Source: Vombatus ursinus (taxonomy: Eukaryota; Chordata; Mammalia; Diprotodontia; Vombatidae). From it: a DNA stretch of 64,000 bases. Under the pieces are notes generated by a model. The model was not told the DNA's origin. It did no database searches and was given only the letters and a program-made list of their open reading frames with translations. The DNA lies in contig NW_020954548.1 in assembly GCF_900497805.2 (NCBI RefSeq), positions 6,431,856 through 6,495,855 of the forward strand, given 5' to 3'. Below, one piece after another: positions 21,561-33,090 of this stretch (position 1 is its first letter; each line of letters starts with the position of its first letter). A program made the position numbers and the translations under genes.

Positions 21561-22320
21561 CAAAATTTCTGAAAAGAAAAAAAAAAGACTATTGGAGGAC
21601 ATTGCATGGAATCACATCAATCCCAACCAAATCTGTTTAAATAAGTTGTTGATTCTGAAAATTGGGAAATGGATAAAGGTAAACACATTAACTATCACTA
21701 TAGCTTAGGTAATTTTAACAGATGAGAAATAGTCACCACAGTGAAAAGATGGAAAAATACCAGCAACTGTCTCAGCTAACAAATACTTAGTCTCCTTGCC
21801 AAACACAAAGAAATGGCAGCCAAGGGCAACAGCAGTTTAGAGTACCAGTTGATTTGCAAAACATTATGAAGGAGGATGACAGAAGATCACAGTGTTACCT
21901 AGCACAACAATGAAAAGCATTTGGAAAGAAAATGAATTTCAGAAAGCTTGGCATGATACCCAGATAAACCATATTACTCTAATACAATTTGGAGGGAAAG
22001 CCAAAAGGAGGAAGACAAAAAGGAATGAAACAGACTAGGTCAGCTTTTTTTTTCTAATATTAATCTATTCTTACTGTCATCACTAATAGAACCACCACAT
22101 TTATGTAGTCATCTCAGTATCTATTTGTGATAAAGTGCTAATGACTCTTAGTGATGATGACAAGAAAAATAGCTCAGCTAAGTACTTACAGGAGAAATCT
22201 TTATGCATGGCAATATCATTTTAAAAGCAATTAGAGATTTTTCCTAGAAATACATCAAAGGCTGAAGACTCTAAAAAATGGGGAAAAAACAAACAGAAAT
22301 GGTTTTACCAAAAACAAAAA
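21561..22320 (+). mobile_element. Possible upstream part of RTE element
   Basis: No frame of use. It lies directly upstream of a recognisable RTE reverse transcriptase and has no other repeat signature, so it may be the decayed 5' part. This is inferred from position only. Confidence 0.25.
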
Positions 22321-23221
22321 TGAAGGATTGAAGAAACATAAACACCTACTGATTTACTTGCTTTCTTTCCCATCTCTATTAAATCTTCATGAGACCTGTC
22401 TGTTCAAATACTGCATCTCAAATGAAAACATGATAAGGAAATAGGTAGGCCTTTGTCATTTCACAGCAAATGACATCTTCACAGCCAAAGAAGTGAATGA
22501 GAGTTATGTGAAATACAAGATCTTACTGTTAATTGTTTGTTAAGTTATGAAACATTTGACTCCATAATTCAAAATGCAACCTTGAAGGCTGTACTCAAAC
22601 AAAGTGGCTCTCACTTAGACACTGAAATTATACAAGGCTTTATGAAGATGGGATTACAAGAGTTGCTTTGTTCCACTTTCTGCTAAGTGTTGACATGAAA
22701 TAATGTGTAAAGAGAGCTAAATATTTTTTCACAGATATCCTTCAGTCTGAAGACATGAGATATTTCTTCTTTTAAGTTTTAACAAAAGAAGGATTACTTA
22801 TTAGGAATGAGTTTCTCCAAACTTCTTATTTCCAGATGACATTGTATTGGGGCTCAGAATATTATTAAGACCTCATAAGTTAAATCCAGAGGAATTAAAA
22901 TTTAATTCAGTCTGAACATCCATCCACACTGGAAAAATAAAGTGGATAATCAATGCTTATTTCTCAGACTATTAAATGCAATTGGATAGACAGTTATTGA
23001 CATTCACCCATCGATTTGTATTTTTTGTGCAAGTACGATAAATCGATAATGGGTTTGGAATTGAGTAAAAAAGCAGATCAGATTGGAATGTATTTGGGGG
23101 AATTTGGTAGTGTTATTGACAATTCCAATTTCGACAGTGTTTGTTGCTGAACAAACTCTCTTCTTCAATGACAATATTCTTTCAGGTGGTGCTATAAGGC
23201 CATGTAACACAGAACATAGTG
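22321..23221 (+). mobile_element. RTE-clade LINE reverse transcriptase remnant
   Basis: Fragments of RTE/BovB-type RT can be read in order on plus. 'HFTANDIFTAKEVNESYVKY' precedes 'YETFDSIIQNATLKAVLKQ' from 22546 (family pattern yeKAFDSv..n.l..aLk.qG). 'EFLQTSYF' then leads, one base out of frame, into 'DDIVLG', whose catalytic Asp pair is encoded at 22835-22840 (family pattern FADDIVLf). Stops and frame changes are frequent, so it is an old dead copy. It is distinct from the L1, L2 and CR1 copies around it. Confidence 0.7.
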
Positions 23222-23258
23222 TGAAGAAAAAGAAGAAGAAGAAGAGGAAGAAGAAGAG

Positions 23259-23302
<44 letters not shown>

Positions 23303-23306
23303 AACA
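23222..23306. repeat. (GAA)n purine tract
   Basis: 85 bases of GAA/GAG units, purine-only on plus. The Lys/Arg-rich C-terminus of the frame 23083-23310 is this repeat. Confidence 0.95.
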
Positions 23307-23528
23307 TTAATATAGCACCTACTATGTGCCAGGGCTTTTTTTTTTTTAGAAATAATATTTCATTTGTTCTTCACAACAACTTAGGAAGGTAGGTGCCATT
23401 ATTATTTCCATTTTACAGTTGGTGAAACTGAGGCAAACAGAGGTTAAGTGATCTACCCAGGGTTAAATAGCTCATAAGTGTCTGAGGCAAAGTTTGAATT
23501 CAGATCTTCCTGATTCCAGTCCCATAGC
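23307..23528 (-). mobile_element. MIR SINE, antisense
   Basis: 'AGCACCTACTATGTGCCAGG', 'CCATTTTACAGTTGGTGAAAC', 'CATAAGTGTCTGAGGCAAAG', 'CTTCCTGATTCCAGTCCC'. Near complete, reversed. Confidence 0.85.
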
Positions 23529-23699
23529 AATTATATATAAACAAGAGAGTAGAAAGAAGACACTTTGTGAGCATAAGCAGTTTGGAATATGTTGCCAACA
23601 ACAACTTGTACATACAAAAGAGTAAAAAAGACTTTATATGTCTACTTTATCCTGATAACCATTAAAACAATTCACTTCAATTCTATTCTGCTCACTTTA

Positions 23700-24110
23700 T
23701 TTCAACAATTATTAAATGCCTACTACAAGTAAGCCAACATACTAAGCACAAAGACAAAAATGAAACAGTTTCTAACATCAAGGAGCTTATATTCTACCAA
23801 GGAGATAAACATATATACCCATGAGTGAATGCAAAATACATTCAAGTATGCAAAATAATTATAATAATTAATTGGTGGATCAAAAAAGATATCCTAGAAA
23901 AGTCAGTTCCTGAGTTTGAAGAAAGCTAGGGATCATACCAGGAAAAATTGAGGAGGAATTGCATTCTATGCATAAGTAGCAATTTATTCTGAGGTGTATT
24001 CTAAGGTGAGAAGTCGGAAATCATTTGTGGAGAAGAGCTAGTAGGTTAGATTGGCTAGAATAAAAAAATGTGAACAGGGAAGTAGTAAGAAATCAGAGTT
24101 GAAACATAAG
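23700..24110 (-). mobile_element. L2 LINE 3' end, antisense
   Basis: 'TTATTAAATGCCTACTACAAG', 'AAGGAGCTTATATTCTACCAA' followed by the reversed ORF2 end. Diverged. Confidence 0.65.
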
Positions 24111-25084
24111 TGGAAGACAGAATGGGTAGGGTAGAATGGGGAAGACAGAATGGAAATGCCAGGCTGAGAAACGAATATTTTCTCCATACTTAATGGAGAA
24201 AGATAAGTCTAGTAAAGGGGACTGAAAAGGACTGATCAGAAAAAATAGGATGAGAATGAATAAAGAACAATGACATGGAAATGAAAAGAGCAAATAGTAC
24301 CCAGGAGAAGAAGGTTGGGGGTGGGGATTCCATATTATTAAAAGGTGCAGAGAAGCTAAATGGAATTAAGACTCAGAAAAGACCATAAGATGTAATAGTT
24401 AAGAGGTTGTCAGTAACCTTGCAGAAAGAAATTTGAGTAAAGAAGAGAGTGCAAGGATCCAGATTGCAACTATTTGACTGATATTAAAAAAAAATTTGGT
24501 ATGTTCACAAGCTGCATGAAGATTTACCTTAGTGCTTGAATTTTGATTTTAATCTGCTATTTTAAGTAATAAGCTGAGTTTAAATGAATATTACTGTAAC
24601 TTTAATGTATTAAGACTTGGTTCCCAGTTAGAGTTTAAAGAGATTTGTTTTATGTCACGGTGAGTGAAATCTACAATTTCTCAGATCCACTAAGTTATCA
24701 ATCTGTTTTAAAAAGTACATAGAAAAGTGCTTATGGATATTTGGAAGACATTCTAAAACTCCCATTTGTAATAGCCTGATTTATTATAAGTTATTTATAT
24801 AAATTATTTCTACATATGCATAGAGTAGTCTCTGAGTGTGTTTAAGGAGACTTGAGAATTTTGTTTTATTAATGTTTATAATCTAGTCATGTGTACATTT
24901 TGAATCCTGGCAATTTAAAAATAATTTTGTTTTCTTTTTCAAATCTTTTATTAGTTCCTTTCCAAAATTAGCTATAAATTCTGAAAGTTATTATTTTTTC
25001 TTTTTTGCATTGATATGTGGCATTGGGTGGCCATAGATTATTTATTTGGTTTTCTTCCCCTGGTGAGAGTCCTGTGGAGCAAAA
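24111..25084. other. Unassigned AT-rich sequence
   Basis: 24111-24480 is purine-rich and could be further decayed L2. 24481-25084 is unique and very AT-rich. No exon or RNA gene recognised. Confidence 0.4.
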
Positions 25085-25305
25085 CTTCACTGGAGATGAT
25101 ATGGCATTGGAGAATTGGAACTAGTAAAGGATACCTGGATTCAAATCTTGCTCAGGAGCTCACTAGCTGTGACACAACTTCTCTCACTCATTTTCTTTAC
25201 CTATAAAATTAGAATATTAACACATATAATACTTGTCTCAAGGGATTACAGTAAGGCTGAAATGAGATAATGTATATAGAAAGAATTAGTAAAATATCTT
25301 TATTA
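25085..25305 (+). mobile_element. MIR SINE
   Basis: 'GATATGGCATTGGAGAATTGG' head, 'CCTGGATTCAAATCTTGCTC', 'ACAGTAAGGCTGAAATGAGAT'. Confidence 0.75.
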
Positions 25306-25427
25306 TATTTAGATGGTATAGAATGGTTTTCTAAAAAGTCTATGTAGGAACCTTATACTTGAAGACTTCCTTTGAATTAGATGGTCTTTTTGAAGGTATA
25401 CAGAGCTGTCATCACTGACAGGTATGT

Positions 25428-25676
25428 TTGTTGTTATGTTGTTAAGTTGTGTCTGACTCTTTGTGACCCCATTTGGGGTTTTCTTGGCAAAGATACTGGA
25501 AGGGTTTGCCATTTCTTTCTCCAGCTCATTTTACAGAGGAGGAAACTGAAGCAAACCGGGTTAAGGGGCTTGCCCAGAGTCACACAGCTGATAAGTGGCT
25601 AAGACCAGGTTTAAACTCAGGAAGATGAGTCTTCGTAACACAAGGCATGCCACTCTGTCCACTATGCCACCTAGAG
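25428..25676 (-). mobile_element. MAR1-type CORE-SINE, antisense
   Basis: 'GTTGTGTCTGACTCTTTGTG', 'CCCCATTTGGGGTTTTCTTG', 'GGAGGAAACTGAAGCAAACC', 'CCACTATGCCACCTAG'. Full length, well preserved. Confidence 0.95.
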
Positions 25677-25834
25677 ATACATACGTTAAAAGTGATTAAT
25701 CCTGTGCTCAGGTACATAGTACTGTACATTCTTGGTACAGGTATCTACTAAAATAAAAAAAAAAAAGAAATTGGAATGTGTGACTTCAGCAGAGTTTAAG
25801 ATAATTTACTTGGCTATTTGTTCTTTTTAAAGAG

Positions 25835-27534
25835 TAGGCTTCTTTTTTATTTTAAAATTTTATTATTTTTTCCAATTACATGTAAAAACAAATTTTAATG
25901 TTCATTTTGAGTTCTCAATACTTTTCCTCCCCTCCCCCCTCCTTAAGATGGCAAACCATTTGATGTGGATTAGATGTGTGGTCATACATATTAGCCGTGT
26001 TGCAAAGAAACCACACTGTACATAGATATATATATATGTATATATACATACACACACACACACACACACATACCCAATCTGCATTTAGCTTCATTAGTTC
26101 TTTGTCTGGGGATGTATAGCATTTTTCATCATAAATCCTTTGAATTGTCTTAGGTTGTTGTATTGTTGAGAATAGCTAAATCATTCACAGTTGATCATTG
26201 TACAGCATTGGTGTTACTGTGTAAAATGTTCTGGTTCTGCTCATTTCACTTTGCATCAGTTTATACAATTGTTCCCAGGTTTTTTTCTGAAAGCATCCTG
26301 CTCATTTCTTATATCACAATAGCATTTCATCACAATCACATACCATAACATACACAATTGATAAGTATCCCCTCAATTTCCAATTCTTTGCCACCACAAA
26401 GAAAGGTGCTATAAACATTTTTGTACATATAGGTCCTTTTCTTTTTACTCTGGTCTCTTTGGGATACAAACCTAGTCATGTTTATGCTGGATTAAATAGT
26501 ATATATAGTTTTATAACCCTTTGGGCAGTTTCAAATTGCCCTCCAGAAAGACTAGATCAGTTCACAACTCCACCAACAGGGCATTAGTATTCCAATTTTT
26601 CCACATTCCCTCCAACATTTGTCATTTTTCCTTTCTGTCATGTTAGCCAATTTGATAGGTGTGAAGTAGTACCTCAGAGTTATTTTAATTTGCATTTAAA
26701 TAGTGACTTAGAACATTTGTTTTCATAAGACCATAGATAGTTTTGATTGCTTCTTTTGAAAACTGCCTGCTCATATTCTTTGACTAGTTATCATTTGAGG
26801 AAAGGCTCATATTCTAATAAATTTGACCCAATTCTCAATATATTTGATAAATGTGGTTTTTATCAGAGAAATTTCCTGTAAATTCCACCATCCTCTTCAG
26901 TTTTCTGCTTTCTTTTTAACCTTGGCTGCATTGATTTTATTATACAATTTTTTTTAGTTTAATGTATTCAAAATTATCCATTTTACATCCTGTAATGTTC
27001 TCTATCTCTCGTTTGATCATAAATTCTTCTCTTATCCATATATATGACAGCTAAAATAATTCATGCTTCCCTAATTTGCTTATAATGCCAACCTTTATGT
27101 CTAAATCATGTACTCACTTTGATCTTATCTTGGTAGTCAGTGTGAGATATTAGTCTATACCTAGTTTCTGCCAAGCTGCTTTCCAGTAATTTTTGTCAAA
27201 TAGTGAGTTTTTTTTTTAAAAGCTTGGATCTTTGGGTTTATCAAACACTAGATTACTATGATCATTCATTATGGTTGTGTACCAAAACTATTCTGCTAAG
27301 CCACCATTCTATTTCTCACCCAGTATTAGATTGTTTTGATGATTACCACTTTGCAATACAGTTTGACACCTGGTAGACCTGAATCTGGTAAACTACTACA
27401 CCACCTTCTTTCATCTTTTTTTTTTCCCATTGATTCCATTGATATTCTTGACTTTTTGTTCTTCAGGATGAATTTTGTTATTTTTTTCTATCTCTATAAA
27501 TATTTTTGGTAGTTTGGTTAATATTAGGCTTCTT
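25835..27534 (-). mobile_element. L1 LINE, 5'-truncated, with target duplication
   Basis: Plus strand starts with the reversed L1 3' end ('TTTTTCCAATTACATGTAAAA', 'CTCCCCTCCCCCCTCC'). It then passes through the 3' untranslated region and the reversed ORF2 C-terminus ('TTTCTGAAAGCATCCTGCTC', 'CACAACTCCACCAACAGGGC', 'TTGCATTTAAATAGTGACTTA'). 'TAGGCTTCTT' flanks it at 25835-25844 and 27525-27534, a probable target duplication. About 1.7 kb of a normally 6-7 kb element. A TA/CA microsatellite lies at 26022-26072. Confidence 0.9.
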
Positions 27535-28404
27535 CTAAACCCAGGACAGGATCATTTGCTCATTTACATTTGACTCAGTTAATGAGTCATCTTGATGCGG
27601 AAGTGTTAATTGTCTTTAAAAGTGAGCAAAGGGCCCACTGCCTGCTGTGGCTTGGATATGGTGGAAATCTCAAAAATATGCTGAATAATGAACTGACTTG
27701 AAATAAATGGACATTATCTAAATTATCAGATATTGTTGCCTGCAAAATTCTGAGTCAGTTCTAGTGACACATCAGGGTTTTCCCTTTCCACAAATATTTG
27801 AAGGTTGGTGTCAGAGCCCAACCTAAGCTCACACTATTTGTCAGAGGGGAGTGTGCAGAAGCATTGCTGAAAGCTTTCCATCTTATCAAGTGGATCATTT
27901 ATTTGACCCAACATTACAGTGTCAGAGGTATTAAAGTTTCCCCAGTGCCCAGTTTTATTCAGCATCCGTGCTTTTACTATTATTACTTCCGGGATTCTTA
28001 AGATATTTTTTTTTTTGGTAACACTTGCTGACAATGATTGAGAATCAGGCAAATCTCTTCTTGGTCTAAATCCAAACCTACCAGGATTTGGCAAGTCCAA
28101 GCAATCCACACAGAACTGTATCCTTCTATCAAAGTGTCCTGATCTATTACCTCTAGCTATGCACAATCCCAGGGACTAGCTATTTTAGGGTTGTTTTTTT
28201 TTTGTTTGTTTGTTTTTTTGTCTTGTTTGTAACCGGTTTGTGCTTTCAGTGGAATTTGCTTCTCACTATTTGCACAGTCTTATAGAGTACATTTCAGCCT
28301 AGACAAAAGTGCTTCATTTCTTCAAGCAAGTTTCTAGACCTTGCAAGTAAGTGTAATGGAAATGGCATAGTTCTTGTCAACGTTTTAATGTCAGCCACAC
28401 CTCA
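27535..28404. other. Unassigned unique sequence
   Basis: No recognised element except a T-rich run at 28190-28220. The 110-residue minus frame 27834-28166 has no family features I can see and no supporting context. Confidence 0.4.
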
Positions 28405-28560
28405 TGTAACTGAACGTTCAACAGGGAATTTTGAGGTTTGGACTTTGCCACTGACTAACCAAGTGAACTTGGGCAAGTCCCTATGCCTCAATTCTCTCAT
28501 TAACAAAATGAGAAAATAATACTTGACCCCAACACTGAGCTGATATAAAATGAATGGAAT
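28405..28560 (+). mobile_element. MIR SINE
   Basis: 'GGTTTGGACTTTGCCACTGAC', 'GAACTTGGGCAAGTCCCTATG', 'CATTAACAAAATGAGAAAAT'. Confidence 0.75.
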
Positions 28561-28561
28561 G

Positions 28562-28830
28562 TTTGTCTTCCTTAATTCTGCTTGTCGAAATCCTTTTCTT
28601 CCTTCAAGACCACCTAGATCAAGTGTCACATCTCCATGAAGTCTTCCCAGGTTCCCCAAATTGAAAATTATCTCTCCCTCCTGTTTTTCTTTCCTAGAAA
28701 ATTGTGTATCTCTTCTCTATTCCTATGATATTCTACTTTGTCTTATAGTCATTTGTATAAATGACACAATATACTACCATCCCACTCCACCCAGGAAATG
28801 GAAGTTCCATGACATGAGGAACTGTGATAT
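28562..28830 (+). mobile_element. L2 LINE 3' end
   Basis: 'CTTCCTTCAAGACCACCTAG', 'CTCCATGAAGTCTTCCCAGG', then 'GGAAATGGAAGTTCCATGAC'. Plus-strand L2. Confidence 0.65.
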
Positions 28831-28896
28831 ACCCATACAGGTGTATTTATATGATGGCTCCAAACCTACCAAAGCTTGGAGTTGACCCAGAGAAGA

Positions 28897-28997
28897 TACA
28901 TACACACACACACATATATATACTATATATACACATATATACATGTATGTGTAAGTATGGAAGTATGGAAGTATGCATATATGTATATGTGTATATT

Positions 28998-29047
<50 letters not shown>
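28897..29047. repeat. (CA)n/(TA)n/(TG)n compound microsatellite
   Basis: About 150 bases, with a pure (TG)n end. It produces overlapping frames of 65-123 residues on both strands that are not genes. Confidence 0.95.
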
Positions 29048-29049
<2 letters not shown>

Positions 29050-29339
29050 AAAGCCTCTATAACACCCCATTGAAAATACAACAGATTCATCAGATTCTAA
29101 GGAGCCCATAAACAGATAAAGAAATAAAGACAATAAATAGTTCATCTGAATGTGAGGATGCCATCAAGACAATCTGTGATATTCTGATGAGTTCTTCTTT
29201 TCCATAGAGTTCTTCACAATATCCATATACACACACTCATCATACCTCTCCATGGTTTTGATTCCTCCCCCCACCCCTGCGAAGTTTGGTGACCCCTCAA
29301 TAAGGGAACAATAGGCATGTCAAACTTTTGTATGGGGAA

Positions 29340-29552
29340 GAATCCTAGGCAAATATTGATTAGATGTAAAGAAAAATTTTCCAACAATTAGATCTATGCC
29401 AAAGTAGAATGGGATGCTTCAATGGGCAGTGAGTCCCCCTTGATTTCACTGGAAGCTAGATGATCACAGATTGGGATGCTCTAGATAGTGGTTTATTCAG
29501 AAGGAGATTAGAGTAGATCACTCTAAGATCCTTTACAATTATAAGACTGTCA
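29340..29552 (+). mobile_element. CR1/L3 LINE 3' end
   Basis: 'TTTTCCAACAATTAGATCTAT', 'GTAGAATGGGATGCTTCAAT', 'GGTTTATTCAGAAGGAGATTA', 'CACTCTAAGATCCTTTACAA'. Confidence 0.7.
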
Positions 29553-29899
29553 TTTTGCAATGATTAGCACAATTAGTGCTAATCAGAGCTTGTTGATTGA
29601 CTGTGATTCTATACTTCAGGTATCTGTGATTTCATCAGCAGAAGCACTGACCCCACTGAGACACATTCATTATCACAGTCCTTCTATGTCTCAGAACATG
29701 GTTTTCACTAGTTGCCTAGACTTCAAAGAATGAAACTTCTGGTGGATGCCCCACATCTTTGTATATGTCCAGTGCAAGACTAATAAGTGTCTGAGGCAGG
29801 ATTTTCACTCAGCACTTCTCAACTGCAACTCTAGTACTCTGTCCAAAATGTTCTTTGAGTTTGGAAGAACCTGTCTAATCACATTTTCCATTGACATAG
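29553..29899. other. Mostly unassigned, with MIR debris
   Basis: 29776-29850 ('TAATAAGTGTCTGAGGCAGG') looks like a reversed MIR fragment. The rest is unique. Confidence 0.4.
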
Positions 29900-29942
29900 C
29901 CTTTAGTCGATGAATGACGTATTTGTTAAGCATTTACTACAA
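29900..29942 (-). mobile_element. L2 3' tail, antisense (left part)
   Basis: 'TTTGTTAAGCATTTACTAC' is the reversed L2 tail, cut by the MAR1 that follows and resumed at 30203. Confidence 0.6.
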
Positions 29943-30202
29943 AACAACTAGGTGGCACAGAGGATAGTGTCAGGCCTGGATTTAGGAAGACTCATCTTTG
30001 TGTTTTTGATTCCAGCCTCACACATGAACCTTTTGTGTGACCCTGGACAAGTCACTTAGCCTTGTTTGCCTCAGTTTCCTCATCTGTAAAATGAACTAGA
30101 GAAGGAAATGGCAAACTAGTCTAGAGTCTTTGCAAAGAAAACCCCAAATGGGATCAGGAAGAGTTGGACAGGACTGAAAAATGTCTGAACAACAAAATCG
30201 TG
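29943..30202 (+). mobile_element. MAR1 SINE inserted in L2
   Basis: 'CAACTAGGTGGCACAGAGGAT', 'GTGTGACCCTGGACAAGTCAC', 'GTTTCCTCATCTGTAAAATG', 'GAGTTGGACAGGACTGAAAA'. Full length. Confidence 0.95.
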
Positions 30203-30285
30203 TGGAAGATACTATAAAAAACACATGGTTTCTGCTGTTAAGGAGCTTACATTCTATCAAGAATTCAGGGTCATTTCCAGAAAGC
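30203..30285 (-). mobile_element. L2 3' tail, antisense (right part)
   Basis: 'GTTAAGGAGCTTACATTCTA' continues the L2 interrupted at 29942. Confidence 0.6.
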
Positions 30286-30884
30286 AATGAGGCTAATGTC
30301 AAAAGATATCATTTTCAACTGAATACACTCTTAATAAACCTTTCCATCTCAAGGCCATAATTACTATCTACATTCATATTCTTGAAGACATATTTACAAT
30401 ATTTATATAGCACTTTGTCAAGAGGGATAGAATGTTTTCTTCTTTGTCCTTATAGGTACATTGGATTCAGAGAATTTTCTTCTCTGAGTCAATCTTAAGA
30501 GAAACAGAATGTTCTCAGGACGATGCAGTAGGTTAAAACAAAGTGGGTGTTAATACCCATGGGTAAGTTAAAAAGCACAAAACCTGGCACAAAGTCGCTA
30601 TTTAATAAATGTTTGTTGATTGACCAAAGAAAGTAAAGAGATAGAAATCACCTCTGAGTTATCTCCTTCTGAATCATTGTTAATAAATATGAATAAAAGT
30701 GTATTTTGAACATAGTAGGTGTTCAATCCATGTCTGTTAACCTGAATTTAGTTTTTACAATGAAATGTTTTCAATAGTTAATTAGTTTGATGGGTTGTAG
30801 TAATTCAGATGTAATGACTCAGCTTAAGTGTGTGGGGAGGGTAGCAGAGGTAAGACTAATTTAAATTTTGAAAATCCTGATCAA
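30286..30884. other. Unassigned, with L2/MIR tail scraps
   Basis: 30575-30625 ('CTGGCACAAAGTCGC', 'AATAAATGTTTGTTGATTGAC') is an L2- or MIR-type tail. Otherwise no feature. Confidence 0.45.
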
Positions 30885-31005
30885 GAGTTGGCAAATTACA
30901 GCCTGCAGGCCAAATCTGGTCCACTTCCTATTTTTGTACAGCCCCTGAGCTAAGAAGGTTTTTTTTTTTACATTTGTATATAGTTTTATTGCTTTCATCT
31001 TGACT
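30885..31005 (+). mobile_element. hAT-like DNA transposon end
   Basis: 'AGAGTTGGCAAATTACAGCC', 'TGCAGGCCAAATCTGGTCC', 'TTTTTGTACAGCCCCTGAGC', 'TAAGAAGG' is the conserved terminal block ('ggcaaactacggccc...gggccaaat') of a widespread mammalian hAT/Charlie-type non-autonomous transposon. Only one end is recognisable; no transposase. Confidence 0.6.
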
Positions 31006-31134
31006 CTACATAATAGAAATTTTAAAGGAATTAAGTTTGTTTTCTTTTAAGTTATGCCAGTATTCACATGTGGCACATGAGCTGAAGGTGATAAAAGATA
31101 TAAAAAGATAAAAGAGATGGATTTTGTTGGCACA

Positions 31135-31400
31135 GCAGAGAATTTTTGAATTAGACAGGACTTGGGAGGACTATAAGTCCAACCCAAACCTGACCAAAAA
31201 TGCCTTCAACAGTATCAGCAACAAATGGTTTCTCAACTTTGCCTGGAGAATTCCATTTAGAGTGATGCTCCCTGACTTCTGAGAAAGTTTTCCTCTATTT
31301 GGTTAGCTTTAAATGTTAGGGCATTTGTCCATACATTGAGCCTAAATTTGCCTTTAACCATCATTGCTAATAGAACAAGGTCATATGCATTGATATGGTT
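31135..31400 (-). mobile_element. CR1/L3 3' end, antisense
   Basis: 'GGACTTGGGAGGACTATAAGT', 'CCAACCCAAACCTGACC' and 'TGCTAATAGAACAAGGTCAT' follow the reversed CR1 tail. Diverged. Confidence 0.5.
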
Positions 31401-31584
31401 GGGGAGGAGAACCTGTTTTTTTCTCCTTATTTGTAATTACTTATACAAAGGAATGGTCCACGTCCTCCCAAGGTAACCATCATGTCCAATTCAAAAATCA
31501 GTTCCCCCTTGTGGCTAAGAACTAGATATAGGCCAGTTGTTTTCCTTGATCTTTTCTTCATATTTTGTCAAATGAAGTCACATA

Positions 31585-31640
31585 TTCACAGAATCATAGA
31601 ACCACAAAATCTTAGAGTTAGAAGGCTCAGAGGCCATCAA
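31585..31640 (-). mobile_element. CR1/L3 tail fragment, antisense
   Basis: 'AGAATCATAGAACCACAAAA', 'TCTTAGAGTTAGAAGGC' is the reversed CR1/L3 3' terminus. Confidence 0.6.
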
Positions 31641-31737
31641 AACTTAAACAAGAATATTTACATATAATTTTATATTAAATATAGCAATAAATATAAATAA
31701 TTAAATTTTACACACATATACACGCACACACATATTA

Positions 31738-31972
31738 TATGGGTGACTAGGTGGTCAGAGTTCAAGGCCTAGAGTCAGTAAGACCTGTGTTCAAATCCGG
31801 CCTCAGACATTTACTAGAAGTGTTATCCTGGGCAAGTCATTTAACTCTGTTTGCCTTAGTTTCCTCATCTATAAAATGAGCTGGCAAAGGAAATGGCAGA
31901 CTATTCCAGTATCTGTGCCAAGAAAATCTCAAATTGGGTCACAAAGAGTTGGACAAGACTTAATAACTGAAT
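31738..31972 (+). mobile_element. MAR1-type CORE-SINE
   Basis: 'GGGTGACTAGGTGGTCAGAG', 'TTCAAATCCGGCCTCAGAC', 'GAGCTGGCAAAGGAAATGGC', 'AAAGAGTTGGACAAGACTT'. Confidence 0.9.
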
Positions 31973-32484
31973 ATATATGTGTATGAAGATATACATATAA
32001 TATTTAAATATATATATATGAACTTTTTCTCTCTGCAACTTTACTTATCAATACTTTAATTAACTTTTAGAAAAAATTCATTATATGTCCAAAAAACAGG
32101 TTTATCATCTATTTCCTTGACTATTCATCTCTTTACACTTTCTCTCCAGATAATGAGTTTTCATGATAGTTTTCCATCAGTTTCTTCATCCATTGATCTT
32201 TGGCCAGATGTGATCTACTTTGCTCATTTACTCTCTGTTGATATCTTCACTCTTTTTAATATCACCATCTTATTCCATTCATGCTTCCATGTATTCTATT
32301 CTTTTTGAATAAAGCTTCATTTTCCATAGCCATATCCCAATAATAAGTAACTGTTCAACCAAGGTACCTCTGACCAGATCACATTTGGTATACAGTATTC
32401 AGCTGGGTTTGTTTCTGTACTAAGCTTCCTTCATTACTCATACTTTGTGCATGTGTTTATAGATCATACACATTGTTATCTGTG
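31973..32484. other. Unassigned sequence
   Basis: A TA-rich microsatellite lies at 31972-32020. 32355-32410 faintly resembles CR1. No gene. Confidence 0.4.
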
Positions 32485-33090
32485 CTTCATTTTGAAGATG
32501 ACCAATGACATCATAGGGTGATGTCTTGACTTGCACGTGATTTGGATTTAAGTGAGGCAGAGTTGTGCAAACTCATCAGCCTCACTCTCTTCCAGAGTCA
32601 TGTGAAGTATAGGGGCAAGACAAAAGTCAGGACAGCTGACAATGGCTTGGGATACAGAGGATAACCTTGGTATCTTCACCATCTGACCAAGCTCTAAGTA
32701 CTCCACAATTCCTGTTTCAGCCCCCTTCATGGCTGTTGGAACAAATTGTTCTCATCCACCCATTCTACCTGGGGAAGTCTTCATGTACTTGGAGTAGACA
32801 TCCCTCTAACTCACCAATGGGTTTGAGGCCTGTCGGTTACTCTCAATCTGGTTTAGTCCATCTGCTGAGGTAGTTTTACCAGGGTGTGTCCACTGTGGAT
32901 GCTGCAGCTTCTTACAGCCACAGGTGAGAGTTGGTTGAAAAGTGGACCCCAAAAGTGGATGAACAGCATTGAAAAGGGCTTGACAAGCCCTCACACCAGA
33001 GGTGCTAGTCCTTCCTGAACATCCCAAAGTCGAGAAGGAAAGCTCCTTGTTCAAATTTAAACGCAACCTGTAAATAACCCATAGAGTTGG
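32485..33090 (+). mobile_element. Unclassified dispersed repeat, about 600 bases
   Basis: GC is visibly higher than in the neighbours. Blocks such as 'TGAAGATGACCAATGACATC', 'GAGGCAGAGTTGTGCAAAC', 'CATGGCTGTTGGAACAAATTG', 'TTGACAAGCCCTCACACC' look like a dispersed marsupial repeat I have met before but cannot assign to a class with certainty. An RTE- or LTR-related origin is possible. The 97-residue minus frame inside has no protein family signature. Confidence 0.35.

Noticed and set aside
27834-28166. 110-residue frame on minus
   Set aside because: No recognisable domain, no splice or promoter context; length is within chance expectation in AT-rich DNA.
28774-29145. 123-residue frame on minus with His/Thr and Tyr/Ile runs
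   Set aside because: Translation of a (CA)/(TA)/(TG) microsatellite.
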